From contig NZ_LMEO01000010.1 in assembly GCF_001426375.1 (NCBI RefSeq), positions 1-64,000 on the forward strand: a stretch of DNA of 64,000 nucleotides, read 5' to 3'. Below the pieces are notes generated by a model that made no database searches, was not told the DNA's origin, and was given only the letters and a program-made list of their open reading frames with translations. A program made the position numbers and the translations under genes. Of the stretch, positions 8,902 through 16,630 are shown in pieces (the first letter of the stretch is position 1; each line of letters starts with the position of its first letter). Origin of the DNA: Paenibacillus sp. Root444D2. Lineage in GTDB: Bacteria; Bacillota; Bacilli; Paenibacillales; NBRC-103111.

Positions 8902-9244
8902 GAGACCCCCGCTTATCTATGATAACCGGAGGTCCCTAAGGATCAATAATGGTATTCAATTGTACCTACACAACTCCAATCAATCAACTAACGTTGCAAA
9001 TTACGACTTTTCTTACGAACGGATCCTTTCCTCGAATAAACGCTATTCACATTTACCGTGTTGGATTCCCACATGCCCGATGAACGAAAAACCGTTCCCG
9101 CACCTTTTCTTCCGTCGTTTGAAGTAAAAGTGGGCATGTTTCGCTAACGTGGTCCATTGGACTATCCCCTTCCTAAGTTGAGAATATCCTGGCTCCTATC
9201 AGGGTGCCGTACCGTCTGTGCGGCTTGTCCTTCAAGTGGGCCTG
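8902..9244 (-). ncRNA. Putative structured non-coding RNA
   Basis: A near-consensus promoter at 9278-9250 points into this 340-nt gene-free stretch. The transcript would contain consecutive hairpins: CTTG/CAAG, GCCG/CGGC, CCTG/CAGG, GTCC/GGAC, and a long-range ACATGCCC/GGGCATGT pair enclosing GAACG/CGTTC. It ends at a 10-bp hairpin (CGGAGGTCCC with GAGACCCCCG in plus coordinates, 8902-8936). I compared it from memory with 6S, SRP, RNase P and tmRNA and saw no match. The hairpin at the end lacks a strong U-tract, so the 3' end is uncertain. Confidence 0.4.
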
Positions 9245-9249
9245 CTCTT

Positions 9250-9278
9250 ATAATAGCCCATTATTAAAATATTGTAAA
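9250..9278 (-). promoter_or_regulatory. Sigma-A promoter reading leftwards
   Basis: On the minus strand TTTACA (9278-9273), a 17-bp spacer and TATTAT (9255-9250). No coding region lies downstream until the convergent kinase gene, so it probably drives the structured RNA candidate at 9244-8902. Confidence 0.6.
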
Positions 9279-9299
9279 TATTCAGATTATTCGATAAAA

Positions 9300-9748
9300 T
9301 CCAATTTTTGCCGACAAATTTAGGTTATTCGTTGAATTGCTTCGGTATACTTTGTTTTTAGGCGAAATCCTGAAATTTCGTTTGCGACTGCTAAGTCAAC
9401 TTGCAATCTCGAGGTGGAACTCGCTTTGTGAGCGTGTTTGTCGCGAGTGAACTGCTCCTGGGGAGAGTGAGGCTATGCGGGCTTGATGCCGATTTCCATT
9501 ACTAGCGGGAAGTGTTCAACACAATTCCTCTTGAGTGTGAGGTGTCAACTAGACTCCTTTAGCATGTGACACTCTTTGGACTGCTCGAACGCCATTTGAT
9601 GTATAACGTAAACTAGATGCACAAAATGCATGTAATGTGGTTTTCGCGCTCTACAACACTGACTCCGTAACCTTTTCTTACAATTGCAGCACGATCCAAC
9701 TGACAGCATTCTATCTACTCTGCTCTCTAATGTGAACTCTCCTGCTCA
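9300..9748. other. Gene-free stretch, nothing supported
   Basis: No reading frame with coding character, no ribosome binding site leading into one, and no recognisable RNA. Short imperfect inverted repeats (for example GAAAT/ATTTC near 9363-9380) and GC-mixed sequence suggest decayed repeats like those that follow at 9749. Confidence 0.5.
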
Positions 9749-10275
9749 TAAGCATGTTTTTCATCGTTAAAGTTGGGGTACTGCTCAAAATCATTAATAT
9801 AACGATGAAAAACATCGTTATACTTCTATCTGCAACGGTTGTATGAGAGTTATCTAGCTCGTAAGGGTGTTTTTCATCGTTAAAGTCGGGATGCTGCTCA
9901 AAATCATCACTATAACGATGAAAAACATCGTTATACTTCAAACTGCAACGGTTGTATGAGAGTTATCTAGCTCGTAAGCATGTTTTTCATCGTTAAAGTC
10001 GGGAAGCTGCTCAAAATCATTAATATAACGATGAAAAACATCGTTATACTTCTATCTGCAACGGTTGTGTGAAAATTCTCTAGCTCGTAAGCATGTTTTT
10101 CATCGTTAAAGTCGGGAAGCTGCTCAAAATCATCACTATAACGATGAAAAACATCGTTATACTTCTATCTGCAACGGTTGTGTGAGAGTTCTCTAGCTCG
10201 TAAGGGTGTTTTTCATCGTTAAAGTCGGGGTATGGGGGACCGCTCAATATCATCACTTTAATGATGACATTTATC
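9749..10275. repeat. 113-bp tandem repeat array with paired hairpins
   Basis: Four full copies start at 9749, 9862, 9975 and 10088, each exactly 113 bp, with a decaying fifth copy from 10201. Each unit holds two 21-bp palindromes: an imperfect one (TAAGCATG-TTTTT-CATCGTTA, centre +10) and a perfect one (TAACGATG-AAAAA-CATCGTTA, centre +61). Centres are therefore alternately 51 and 62 bp apart, the same spacing as the TTGTTGTA islands elsewhere in the window. The first CATCGTTA arm can also pair with the TAACGATG arm, giving alternative folds. The reading frames across it are repeat artefacts. Confidence 0.9.
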
Positions 10276-10376
10276 GAATGATCGACTGAGGCTTAGATAA
10301 TAGACACTTGGGGAGGCACTTTGCAAACTGGACGCCGAAAACCGGTTTAATGGAAAACAACCGTCAAAACATGCAG

Positions 10377-10763
10377 TTATTTCCGAGTTGCTTGCAGCTG
10401 GCTGAGAAGCTTTTTCGGAGCCGTTCGGGCATAGCCTTCCATCATCAGGTCTTCGATTTCACTCCAAGGTACCTTATCTGTATCTAGAATCGATACCCAG
10501 CCATGCTGTCCAATGTAGGCTGTTTTGTGATAGGGTGTATCCTCTTGCTGAAGGAGGAACTCTTGTGTTGTTAGGTTTGTTTTGATAGCTGTAGATGGTT
10601 GACCATCCGTCTCGCCCATCATCACGAAGGGTTTATCTTTCACACGGAAGGTGATGTGACCGAAGCCATCCACTTTTTCTTCAACCTTCGGCAGTTCCAT
10701 GCAGAAAGCTCTAACTTTGACGACCAATTCTAAGCCCTTTACGCTTGTTAACTGATGTGTCAT
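10377..10763 (-). CDS. MmcQ/YjbR family protein
   Basis: 128-residue protein of the MmcQ/YjbR (CyaY-like fold) family. Typical positions are the early LPKVEEKVDGFGHITFRVKDKPF strand pair, then TAYIGQHGWVSI and the terminal helix pair EIEDLMMEGYARTAPKKLL. The family is soluble and often annotated as DNA-binding-like; its biochemical role is not established. ATG 10763 has AAGGAG eight bases upstream; the GTG at 10772 lies on top of that site. It follows a DUF2500 gene on the same strand with only a 21-bp gap, so the two are probably co-transcribed. Confidence 0.85.
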   Translation of the reverse strand: MTHQLTSVKGLELVVKVRAFCMELPKVEEKVDGFGHITFRVKDKPFVMMGETDGQPSTAIKTNLTTQEFLLQQEDTPYHKTAYIGQHGWVSILDTDKVPWSEIEDLMMEGYARTAPKKLLSQLQATRK

Positions 10764-10784
10764 ATGAAGCACTCCTTATGAATC

Positions 10785-11168
10785 TTATGATAGAGGTCGA
10801 AAGAATTCCTTGAACCTTGTGCCTTGATACGTTAGTGTTCCCTGGTCACCCTCTACGATATAACCAAACTGCTCCCGTCCCACCCCTAACTCAAGCCTGC
10901 TTCGGTCTTCGAATTCAAAGGTAGCATAATAACTCGTACTTGTACTTGAATCTCCAGAACCACCGCTGACATGCATTCTTTTGGCTACGACCTTACAGTT
11001 CCGGCTTTGGATGGGGGCGGCATTATTGGATGACCATGTCATAAGTGATTTGATAATCAAAATGATCAAAGTGCCAATAATGAGAACGAATACACTCGTA
11101 AAGATAATTAGAAAAAGATTTCCGCCGCTTCCCCCAGAAAAAGGCCCCATGTTAAATCCAGATGACAT
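10785..11168 (-). CDS. DUF2500 membrane-anchored protein
   Basis: 127 residues: a Gly/Ser-rich N-terminus, one hydrophobic segment (about residues 18-40), then a small beta domain with SRNCKVVAKRMHVSGG, TSYYATFEFEDRSRLEL and the end GTLTYQGTRFKEF. This is the DUF2500 layout; family function unknown. ATG 11168 has GGAG seven bases upstream. Co-oriented with the YjbR gene downstream and the GNAT gene upstream (37 bp). Confidence 0.8.
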   Translation of the reverse strand: MSSGFNMGPFSGGSGGNLFLIIFTSVFVLIIGTLIILIIKSLMTWSSNNAAPIQSRNCKVVAKRMHVSGGSGDSSTSTSYYATFEFEDRSRLELGVGREQFGYIVEGDQGTLTYQGTRFKEFFRPLS

Positions 11169-11205
11169 GTCTTTCACTCCTTAGTGTAAACATATTCCCG
11201 ATTTT

Positions 11206-11643
11206 CTAGAGAAATCGTTTAACGAATCGGTAACCTGTTTCATGAAAGCCTAATGGCTCATTGGCAGCCCGTGTTGCGTCATTCTTCTCTGATCCTGTAA
11301 TCCACCACATACCGGAGCAGGCATGCTTGCTCGTTAACTGCTCGGCATAGCTTTTTAATTTATCTGCGGCTGCTTGGCGGCTCTTCGTTTCATCAACAGA
11401 AATGACGGAGATTTCACTGAATTTCAAAATCATATCGGCACCATGTCGAATACGAAAGCCTAATGTACCAAGAATTTGGTTCCTCTCCTCATACACATAG
11501 AGGGATTCATCCGGGTTCTCACGCATAAAATGCAGCCTATTTTCAATGTGCAAAGGTGAAATAGCCTTGCCGGTACGCTCTGAAACAAAGCTGCTTATTT
11601 GTTTGGTATCTTGGGATGTAGCCTCACGAATGGTATATGTCAT
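11206..11643 (-). CDS. GNAT-family N-acetyltransferase
   Basis: 145 residues with the GNAT order of elements: N-terminal TIREATSQDTKQISSFV, a central strand pair YVYEERNQILGTLGFRI, a helix carrying ETKSRQAAADKLKSYAEQ in the acetyl-CoA pyrophosphate-loop position, and a C-terminal ANEPLGFHETGYRFVKRF strand. The loop lacks a textbook Q/RxxGxG/A, so cofactor binding may be weak or divergent. It is the first gene of a short minus-strand run with DUF2500 and YjbR. Substrate unknown. Confidence 0.75.
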   Translation of the reverse strand: MTYTIREATSQDTKQISSFVSERTGKAISPLHIENRLHFMRENPDESLYVYEERNQILGTLGFRIRHGADMILKFSEISVISVDETKSRQAAADKLKSYAEQLTSKHACSGMWWITGSEKNDATRAANEPLGFHETGYRFVKRFL

Positions 11644-11751
11644 AGTCGTCCTTCTTTCTATAATCCAATGATCCTTCTAATTATACCATATATTGGAACA
11701 TAAGTTCTATGTTTGTATGATAACCATGTAAATCAGCCAATCATTATTAAT

Positions 11752-11780
11752 AAAAAAACCGTCTGCGTGGATGCAAACGG
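11752..11780 (-). terminator. Terminator of the Pel-CotH-VTC operon
   Basis: On the minus strand CCGTTTGC pairs with GCAGACGG (8 bp, one G-U), loop of six, followed by seven T residues. It sits 16 bp past the stop of the last operon gene at 11796. Confidence 0.9.
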
Positions 11781-11795
11781 GGCGTTCTAGCCTTA

Positions 11796-12485
11796 TTAAG
11801 GTGCGTAGTCACCGTTATAATTGACAAGGGATACATCATGTATGCCTGGTAATTCCGAAAGTTCGTTTACAAAAAAAGTATTGTCGGTTTTCAACTTGAT
11901 CTCTACTGTCATTTCTGTGATTCCTTTGCGTACGGTCTTTGAACGAAGCACACCTTTAAGCTTGGTGACTTGTACTTTGACTGCATCATAGGCTTCGTCA
12001 GTAAAGTGAATTACAAGCAGATAGGTAGCATTTTTGATTTTCTTGCGAGATAATAACAGGATTGTAATCCCTACAATAATCGATCCTAGAATGGCAACTG
12101 GTAACATACCAGCTCCGGCAGCAATACCAGCGAAAATAGACCAATACATAAACATGATATCAACAGGATCTTTCACTGCTGTACGAAAACGCACAATACT
12201 GAGTGCGCCTACCATACCTAGGGATAGGACGATATTCGTACTGATTGTGATTATGATAAGTGATGTAATCATGGTCATGATCACAAATGTAATGTTATAG
12301 CTATGGCTGTATACAACACCGCGAAATGACTTTTTATAAATATAGTAAATAAACAAACCAATAAAAAGTGAAATAAGAAGAGTCCAGAATAAATCAACAT
12401 AAGAAATGGCTGTGAAAGAATCTAGCTTGAGCATACTCTTTTTTATTAAATCTCGTGCTCCAAATGTTTCTTCTAAATCGTTCAT
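11796..12485 (-). CDS. DUF4956 membrane protein, last gene of the Pel-type operon
   Basis: 229 residues. Four hydrophobic segments lie between about residues 28 and 150, with the conserved stretch NIVLSLGMVGALSIVRFRTAVKDP between helices 3 and 4, typical of DUF4956. A cytoplasmic ferredoxin-like C-terminal domain follows. The family is repeatedly found next to VTC-domain and CotH-type genes, as here, and is thought to form a membrane partner for them; the reaction is unknown. It is 26 bp from the VTC gene and precedes the operon terminator. Confidence 0.85.
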   Translation of the reverse strand: MNDLEETFGARDLIKKSMLKLDSFTAISYVDLFWTLLISLFIGLFIYYIYKKSFRGVVYSHSYNITFVIMTMITSLIIITISTNIVLSLGMVGALSIVRFRTAVKDPVDIMFMYWSIFAGIAAGAGMLPVAILGSIIVGITILLLSRKKIKNATYLLVIHFTDEAYDAVKVQVTKLKGVLRSKTVRKGITEMTVEIKLKTDNTFFVNELSELPGIHDVSLVNYNGDYAP

Positions 12486-12511
12486 AATATAAATCTTCCC
12501 TTCTTTACGCG

Positions 12512-13207
12512 CTAATGGCTATAGTAGAGCTTTGCAATTTCACGGCAAATTACGTATTTAGAAATAGCTGTTCGTTGATGCGATGTGATTTGCAGAGCGC
12601 GTCGAACGAATTCAGGCAAAAATTCATTGTACTTCACTTCCATCACAAGAATAGGCTGCTGAAATGCATCCATAGTAACCAACTCGGGGTCGAATAAATC
12701 AAGAGAGCTTACATTTCCTCTTAGATCTTTATCAAACGTTACGCGAACTTCACTTAGATCTAGTTTATAAGCTTCTCGTTTGTAATCAACAATGGACTTT
12801 GGAACAAGCCGATGCAGTTTAATTTGCTGATGAAAATCCTTAAGCAGGGGGTGCTCCAGCTTCTCTAGAAAATCATTATCACCGACAAGTAATCGATCGG
12901 TTTGTTCTCTTGTTAAAGCCGCGGACTCTTTGTTAATTAAATCCCCGAATTTTCGTTTCCGTTCCAAATGGATAACTGCATCACTTTTGTTATAGATTCT
13001 AATTCGATATTTGTTTCTCAATAAAACACCGCTATTCTTGTGAATGAGTGCCGAGTCGTAAATATCATCGAAATATAGACTTCGAATTTCGTAGCCCTCA
13101 TCGTCAATTGAATGAGGATCTTTCTCTAGGACTGAAGAGATTCTATGGCGTAAAGCGACGTATTCATGATAATGAATATAATATTTCAACTCATGCCTTA
13201 ACTTCAT
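12512..13207 (-). CDS. VTC-domain polyphosphate polymerase-type protein
   Basis: 231 residues forming one VTC tunnel domain. The basic and acidic residues expected along the tunnel are visible: HELKYYI at the start, IRSLYFDD, LRNKYRIRIYN, IHLERKRKFGDLI, FDKDLRGN, and EVKYNEFLPEFV near the end. Yeast Vtc4 makes polyphosphate from ATP with this fold. Bacterial stand-alone VTC proteins are poorly characterised. Lying between DUF4956 and CotH genes in a Pel-type operon, it may supply phosphate polymer or transfer phosphoryl groups at the membrane. That role is inference. Confidence 0.85.
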   Translation of the reverse strand: MKLRHELKYYIHYHEYVALRHRISSVLEKDPHSIDDEGYEIRSLYFDDIYDSALIHKNSGVLLRNKYRIRIYNKSDAVIHLERKRKFGDLINKESAALTREQTDRLLVGDNDFLEKLEHPLLKDFHQQIKLHRLVPKSIVDYKREAYKLDLSEVRVTFDKDLRGNVSSLDLFDPELVTMDAFQQPILVMEVKYNEFLPEFVRRALQITSHQRTAISKYVICREIAKLYYSH

Positions 13208-13251
13208 ATTTCCTCTTTGGATGATTGCACCTCCAGTAACCGTTATATGCC

Positions 13252-14841
13252 TTAATTCAAACCGTACTTTTCGATCTGAACTTTTGTTAAATTAAATTCT
13301 TCTTGAAGCTCAGTACGCATATAAGAAGGACGTTCTTTTGCAAACTGTCGCAGGCTTTCCACATTATCTTCCCATTCTGTTATGCTGCCACCCCATTTTT
13401 CCAAGTGTCGGCCCATCTCTGGTTTCATTTGATTGTAAATCTGATCAATGACTGAGAGTACCCGATTTGGTTGAAATGTGTTCTGTAAATGGAAGGAAAA
13501 ACGCGTTAAAAACAGATCACGAAATTTTTCATTCTTTAAAAGCTGTTGAAGTATTGCGGGAGAAAGCAGAAGATCCTTCTCCTTAATTTTTTTCTTACTA
13601 TTCAAAATGCGATGAAGAGAAGGAGTCGCAGGATCACCGAAGCTCTGATCGGTGTCATAGACAATCCATTTCCACTTGCTTCCGTCTTCGGATGTTCTCC
13701 AGTATCGAATGTTATGATCAGGCCAATCTACGTTGGCGATGAAGGTTTCTGAGATATGATAATCGATAAAATTGGTGACATCGATTTGGCTAGCAACATA
13801 ATCGTAGGACTCCGCTAGTTTGAGATCGTGGTTTTGAATGTAATTGATTAACGACAAATAACTGGTATTACTTCCATGCTTGACGATTGCATCTGATTCC
13901 AGAAGATTAATATCTTTTTCATCGACTTGATGGTGGGAGGCAAGAAAAGACTCGTCTATTTTTTCGCGAAGATCATGTATTCCCCAATATTGAGCGTTCA
14001 GATAAACCACGACAGGGCGATAGGCTTGGACATCCAATCCGGAGTCTTTCAGTAACGTAGCTACTAATCCGTCAAGGAAGTGTGTACGGTTAAAATCTTG
14101 ACCTGAGTTTCTTAATATAATAGCATGCATGGGCGGAATATTCTGCCCGTGAAATAGTGATGCGTCTATTTTTTGACCGTTTTTTTTGCCCGAAGATAAA
14201 GCTAAAGCTTTTTGTGGAAGTGCCCGTGTATTGCCTCCGAATATCTCAGCAGTGAGGTCACTTTCTAACCGAAGTTCACCATTTGTTTCGAGAAACTCAA
14301 GATGAATAGGAATCTTCCAGTCCTCCCAGAAGTTAGCGCCTTGGTAAGGTGATTTCGATGAGGCTTTTGGGCCTTTCACGTAAATCCCCTTTTGGTTCGA
14401 CCAAAGGTTGTCGGGATCGGTAGAGAGTGAAAAGACAGCTAAAGATTGTGATTGTCCAATGAAATAAGTTGCGGTAACGACAGTGCTTGATAACTTATCG
14501 GATAAATAAGTTCGAGCCTTTACGACCGTTGTTTCTTTAATTGTTATAGATTCTTTGTATACTGGAGAAGCTTTAGTAGGCTCAGAACCATCTAGTGTAT
14601 ACCGAATAACTCCTTGCTTCTCTGAAGCATCTAGAGCCAATAAGATACCTTCTGCATAAAATCCACCAGGTATTGAGAGTCGCGGTGCGGATACACGCTC
14701 CGACAAAGTTGATGGGATGTTTTGCACGGCATTCGGTGGTCCTTTTTCGTCATTAGCAGGGAATAACCACAAGTAAACGAGAATCCCGCCTACGACTAAA
14801 CTGATTAAGAGAATGAACCATTTCATAGTTAACTTGGTCAT
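13252..14841 (-). CDS. CotH-kinase family protein, membrane anchored
   Basis: 529 residues. One N-terminal membrane helix (about 8-28) is followed by a chitobiase-type C-terminal beta domain (about 50-130: GVIRYTLDGSEPTKASPVYK) and then a CotH kinase domain. Kinase landmarks are AEIFGGNTRALPQKALAL, ILRNSGQDFNRTHFLDGL, YWGIHDLREKIDESFL and the catalytic acidic cluster WKWIVYDTDQSFG. Spore CotH is an atypical kinase that phosphorylates coat proteins; secreted relatives are often in surface polymer loci. Here it would act outside the membrane. Gap of 44 bp to the VTC gene. Confidence 0.87.
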   Translation of the reverse strand: MTKLTMKWFILLISLVVGGILVYLWLFPANDEKGPPNAVQNIPSTLSERVSAPRLSIPGGFYAEGILLALDASEKQGVIRYTLDGSEPTKASPVYKESITIKETTVVKARTYLSDKLSSTVVTATYFIGQSQSLAVFSLSTDPDNLWSNQKGIYVKGPKASSKSPYQGANFWEDWKIPIHLEFLETNGELRLESDLTAEIFGGNTRALPQKALALSSGKKNGQKIDASLFHGQNIPPMHAIILRNSGQDFNRTHFLDGLVATLLKDSGLDVQAYRPVVVYLNAQYWGIHDLREKIDESFLASHHQVDEKDINLLESDAIVKHGSNTSYLSLINYIQNHDLKLAESYDYVASQIDVTNFIDYHISETFIANVDWPDHNIRYWRTSEDGSKWKWIVYDTDQSFGDPATPSLHRILNSKKKIKEKDLLLSPAILQQLLKNEKFRDLFLTRFSFHLQNTFQPNRVLSVIDQIYNQMKPEMGRHLEKWGGSITEWEDNVESLRQFAKERPSYMRTELQEEFNLTKVQIEKYGLN

Positions 14842-14881
14842 AAAAGCCTTCCTCGGTGAGCAAGTCTAGTTAGAAAATTGG

Positions 14882-16618
14882 TTATTCGACATTGTACACC
14901 CGCATACCATGATAGATGTTATCAGATACATCCGTGTAATCATCGAATGGAATTTGTTTGTTTCCTTTGCTGTCCTTGACAATGACTCGCCAAAAATAAG
15001 TACCTTTTGTCAACCCATTGACATCATAGTGTGAACCCTTTAGCCCTGGTTGATCTGCAACTAGTTTGGTAAATTGGGGATCCTTGCTTATTTGAAAATC
15101 ATACGTTAATTCATCACTTTGTAAATCAAAAGATTGATCCCAGTAGAATGTCGTTGTATTGTCTTTGACCTCGGGGTTTCCGAGGAAGATGGGCATTGGG
15201 TTTTCTAGTGTTTTATAGTAATTGTTTTTTTTCAAATCAGGTAGATTAGTAAGTCGGTTATATTCACTTTCAAAGAATTTGAAACCACCTGCTGGTAAGG
15301 TATTAATATCAGGCTGATTATTTACAAACTTGGAAACGATGGGGTGATAAGAATTAAGGAAAGATTGGGTTTGCTCTTTCGTAATAATTTTCGATAATTC
15401 CTCAATTTTATCATTGAGTTGTTTGACGTTAGCAGGATCTTTGAAGAATCTTCTCTGTAATAAGGAATCCCAATAATTGGCGATACCAATTGACCAACTA
15501 GCGCGTAATCTAGCTTCTTTTGGACCTTGGCCGTACCAATCCCACCCGCCATCATAATCCCAAGGTAAGAAATACCAGGTTTCTGAATTTGATGGACTAT
15601 ACAACATAAAATTCTGATTAATTGTATCTGTGTTATCGAATAAAATGTTAGTAGCCATCCATGTTAAGAAATTATCTCGGTTGAAATATTTATTCACAGT
15701 ATCATTAATATTTTTTGAAGTATCGTTGACTTCATCAAGCATATGCAATAATTTGGTATGGTTTTCACTGCCGTTGATTTTCAATATTTTTTCGAATTCT
15801 GACTTATTGTACTTAGGGTCATTAGTTTCTACTAGAACATCAGGATATCTTTGAAAAAGAAAGTTATTCGCTTTATATAAGTTTCCGTTTGGGTCTAGTC
15901 CATGATATTTGAGAAATGTCTTATCTGGCTGCTCAATATCTGTATATAATCCGTAATCAACGAATTCTTTGTCCGGAACCTTTGTTGTCAAATCTTTAAT
16001 TTTCAATTGGACAAAATGGGTGCGAAGACTTGACATGTTAGGAATAAGTTTTAAATAATCAAAACTTAGTTTATTACGTACCCGGGACAATTCAAAAGCA
16101 TGTTTATTGAGATTTAAGATTTTATGTTCTTGCCATAGCCCAGCTTTATTGTTTAATTTAATTTTATAAGACTTTTGGTTAGCGGCACGGGTAGAATTAC
16201 CTCGAATTTCAAGAGTTGCATTGGCCGTTTTTTCACTATAACCAAGACCTCCCTTAATCGGTCCTACCTCATCACCTTCTTGAATGATTACTTCTACTTG
16301 TGGATCGGCTTCTCCATCGGGCAATCGACCGCTTGTGTTATTAATTTCCGTAAAAGAAAATACGGGTTTATTTTTGGAAGAGCCACTCTTCATGATGGTT
16401 ACGTACATAATATGAAGACCATCTGACTTATCTAATTCGTAGATGGCACGGCTTTCTTTCAAATCTACTGTTTTGGAAGAACTAAGTGGAGAATCTTGAC
16501 TTACAGATAAGCCTGTTGTGCTTTTCTCTTCACTTGCTGACTTGCTTCCCAAACAGCCTGAAACCAACAGGGTAATAAGGATTAAGGTTATCGATAGCTT
16601 ACTCCATGTATATCGCAT
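14882..16618 (-). CDS. CotH-kinase family lipoprotein
   Basis: 578 residues. A lipoprotein signal ends in the lipobox LVSGC at residue 22. The CotH domain shows ATLEIRGNSTRAANQKSYKIK, HAFELSRVRNKLSFDYL, then NILFDNTDTINQNFMLY and the acidic cluster WYFLPWDYDGGWDWYG. The C-terminal 100 residues look like a fibronectin type III-like sandwich (TFYWDQSFDLQSDELTYDF ... GTYFWRVIVKDSKG). It is the second of two adjacent CotH proteins, differing in anchor (lipid versus helix) and accessory domain, which suggests different substrates. It follows pelG by 12 bp. Confidence 0.87.
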   Translation of the reverse strand: MRYTWSKLSITLILITLLVSGCLGSKSASEEKSTTGLSVSQDSPLSSSKTVDLKESRAIYELDKSDGLHIMYVTIMKSGSSKNKPVFSFTEINNTSGRLPDGEADPQVEVIIQEGDEVGPIKGGLGYSEKTANATLEIRGNSTRAANQKSYKIKLNNKAGLWQEHKILNLNKHAFELSRVRNKLSFDYLKLIPNMSSLRTHFVQLKIKDLTTKVPDKEFVDYGLYTDIEQPDKTFLKYHGLDPNGNLYKANNFLFQRYPDVLVETNDPKYNKSEFEKILKINGSENHTKLLHMLDEVNDTSKNINDTVNKYFNRDNFLTWMATNILFDNTDTINQNFMLYSPSNSETWYFLPWDYDGGWDWYGQGPKEARLRASWSIGIANYWDSLLQRRFFKDPANVKQLNDKIEELSKIITKEQTQSFLNSYHPIVSKFVNNQPDINTLPAGGFKFFESEYNRLTNLPDLKKNNYYKTLENPMPIFLGNPEVKDNTTTFYWDQSFDLQSDELTYDFQISKDPQFTKLVADQPGLKGSHYDVNGLTKGTYFWRVIVKDSKGNKQIPFDDYTDVSDNIYHGMRVYNVE

Positions 16619-16630
16619 GACAATCTCCTA

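Noticed and set aside
8902..9244. 6S RNA, SRP RNA, RNase P RNA or tmRNA
   Set aside because: None of the conserved core sequences I remember for these RNAs could be found, so the region is left as an unnamed RNA candidate.
9711..9941. Minus-strand frame of 76 codons
   Set aside because: Its protein repeats itself (YNDVFHRY, IVILMILSS) because it translates the 113-bp DNA repeat.
9749..10275. CRISPR array
   Set aside because: Successive 113-bp units are almost identical throughout, with no unique spacers; no cas genes in the window.
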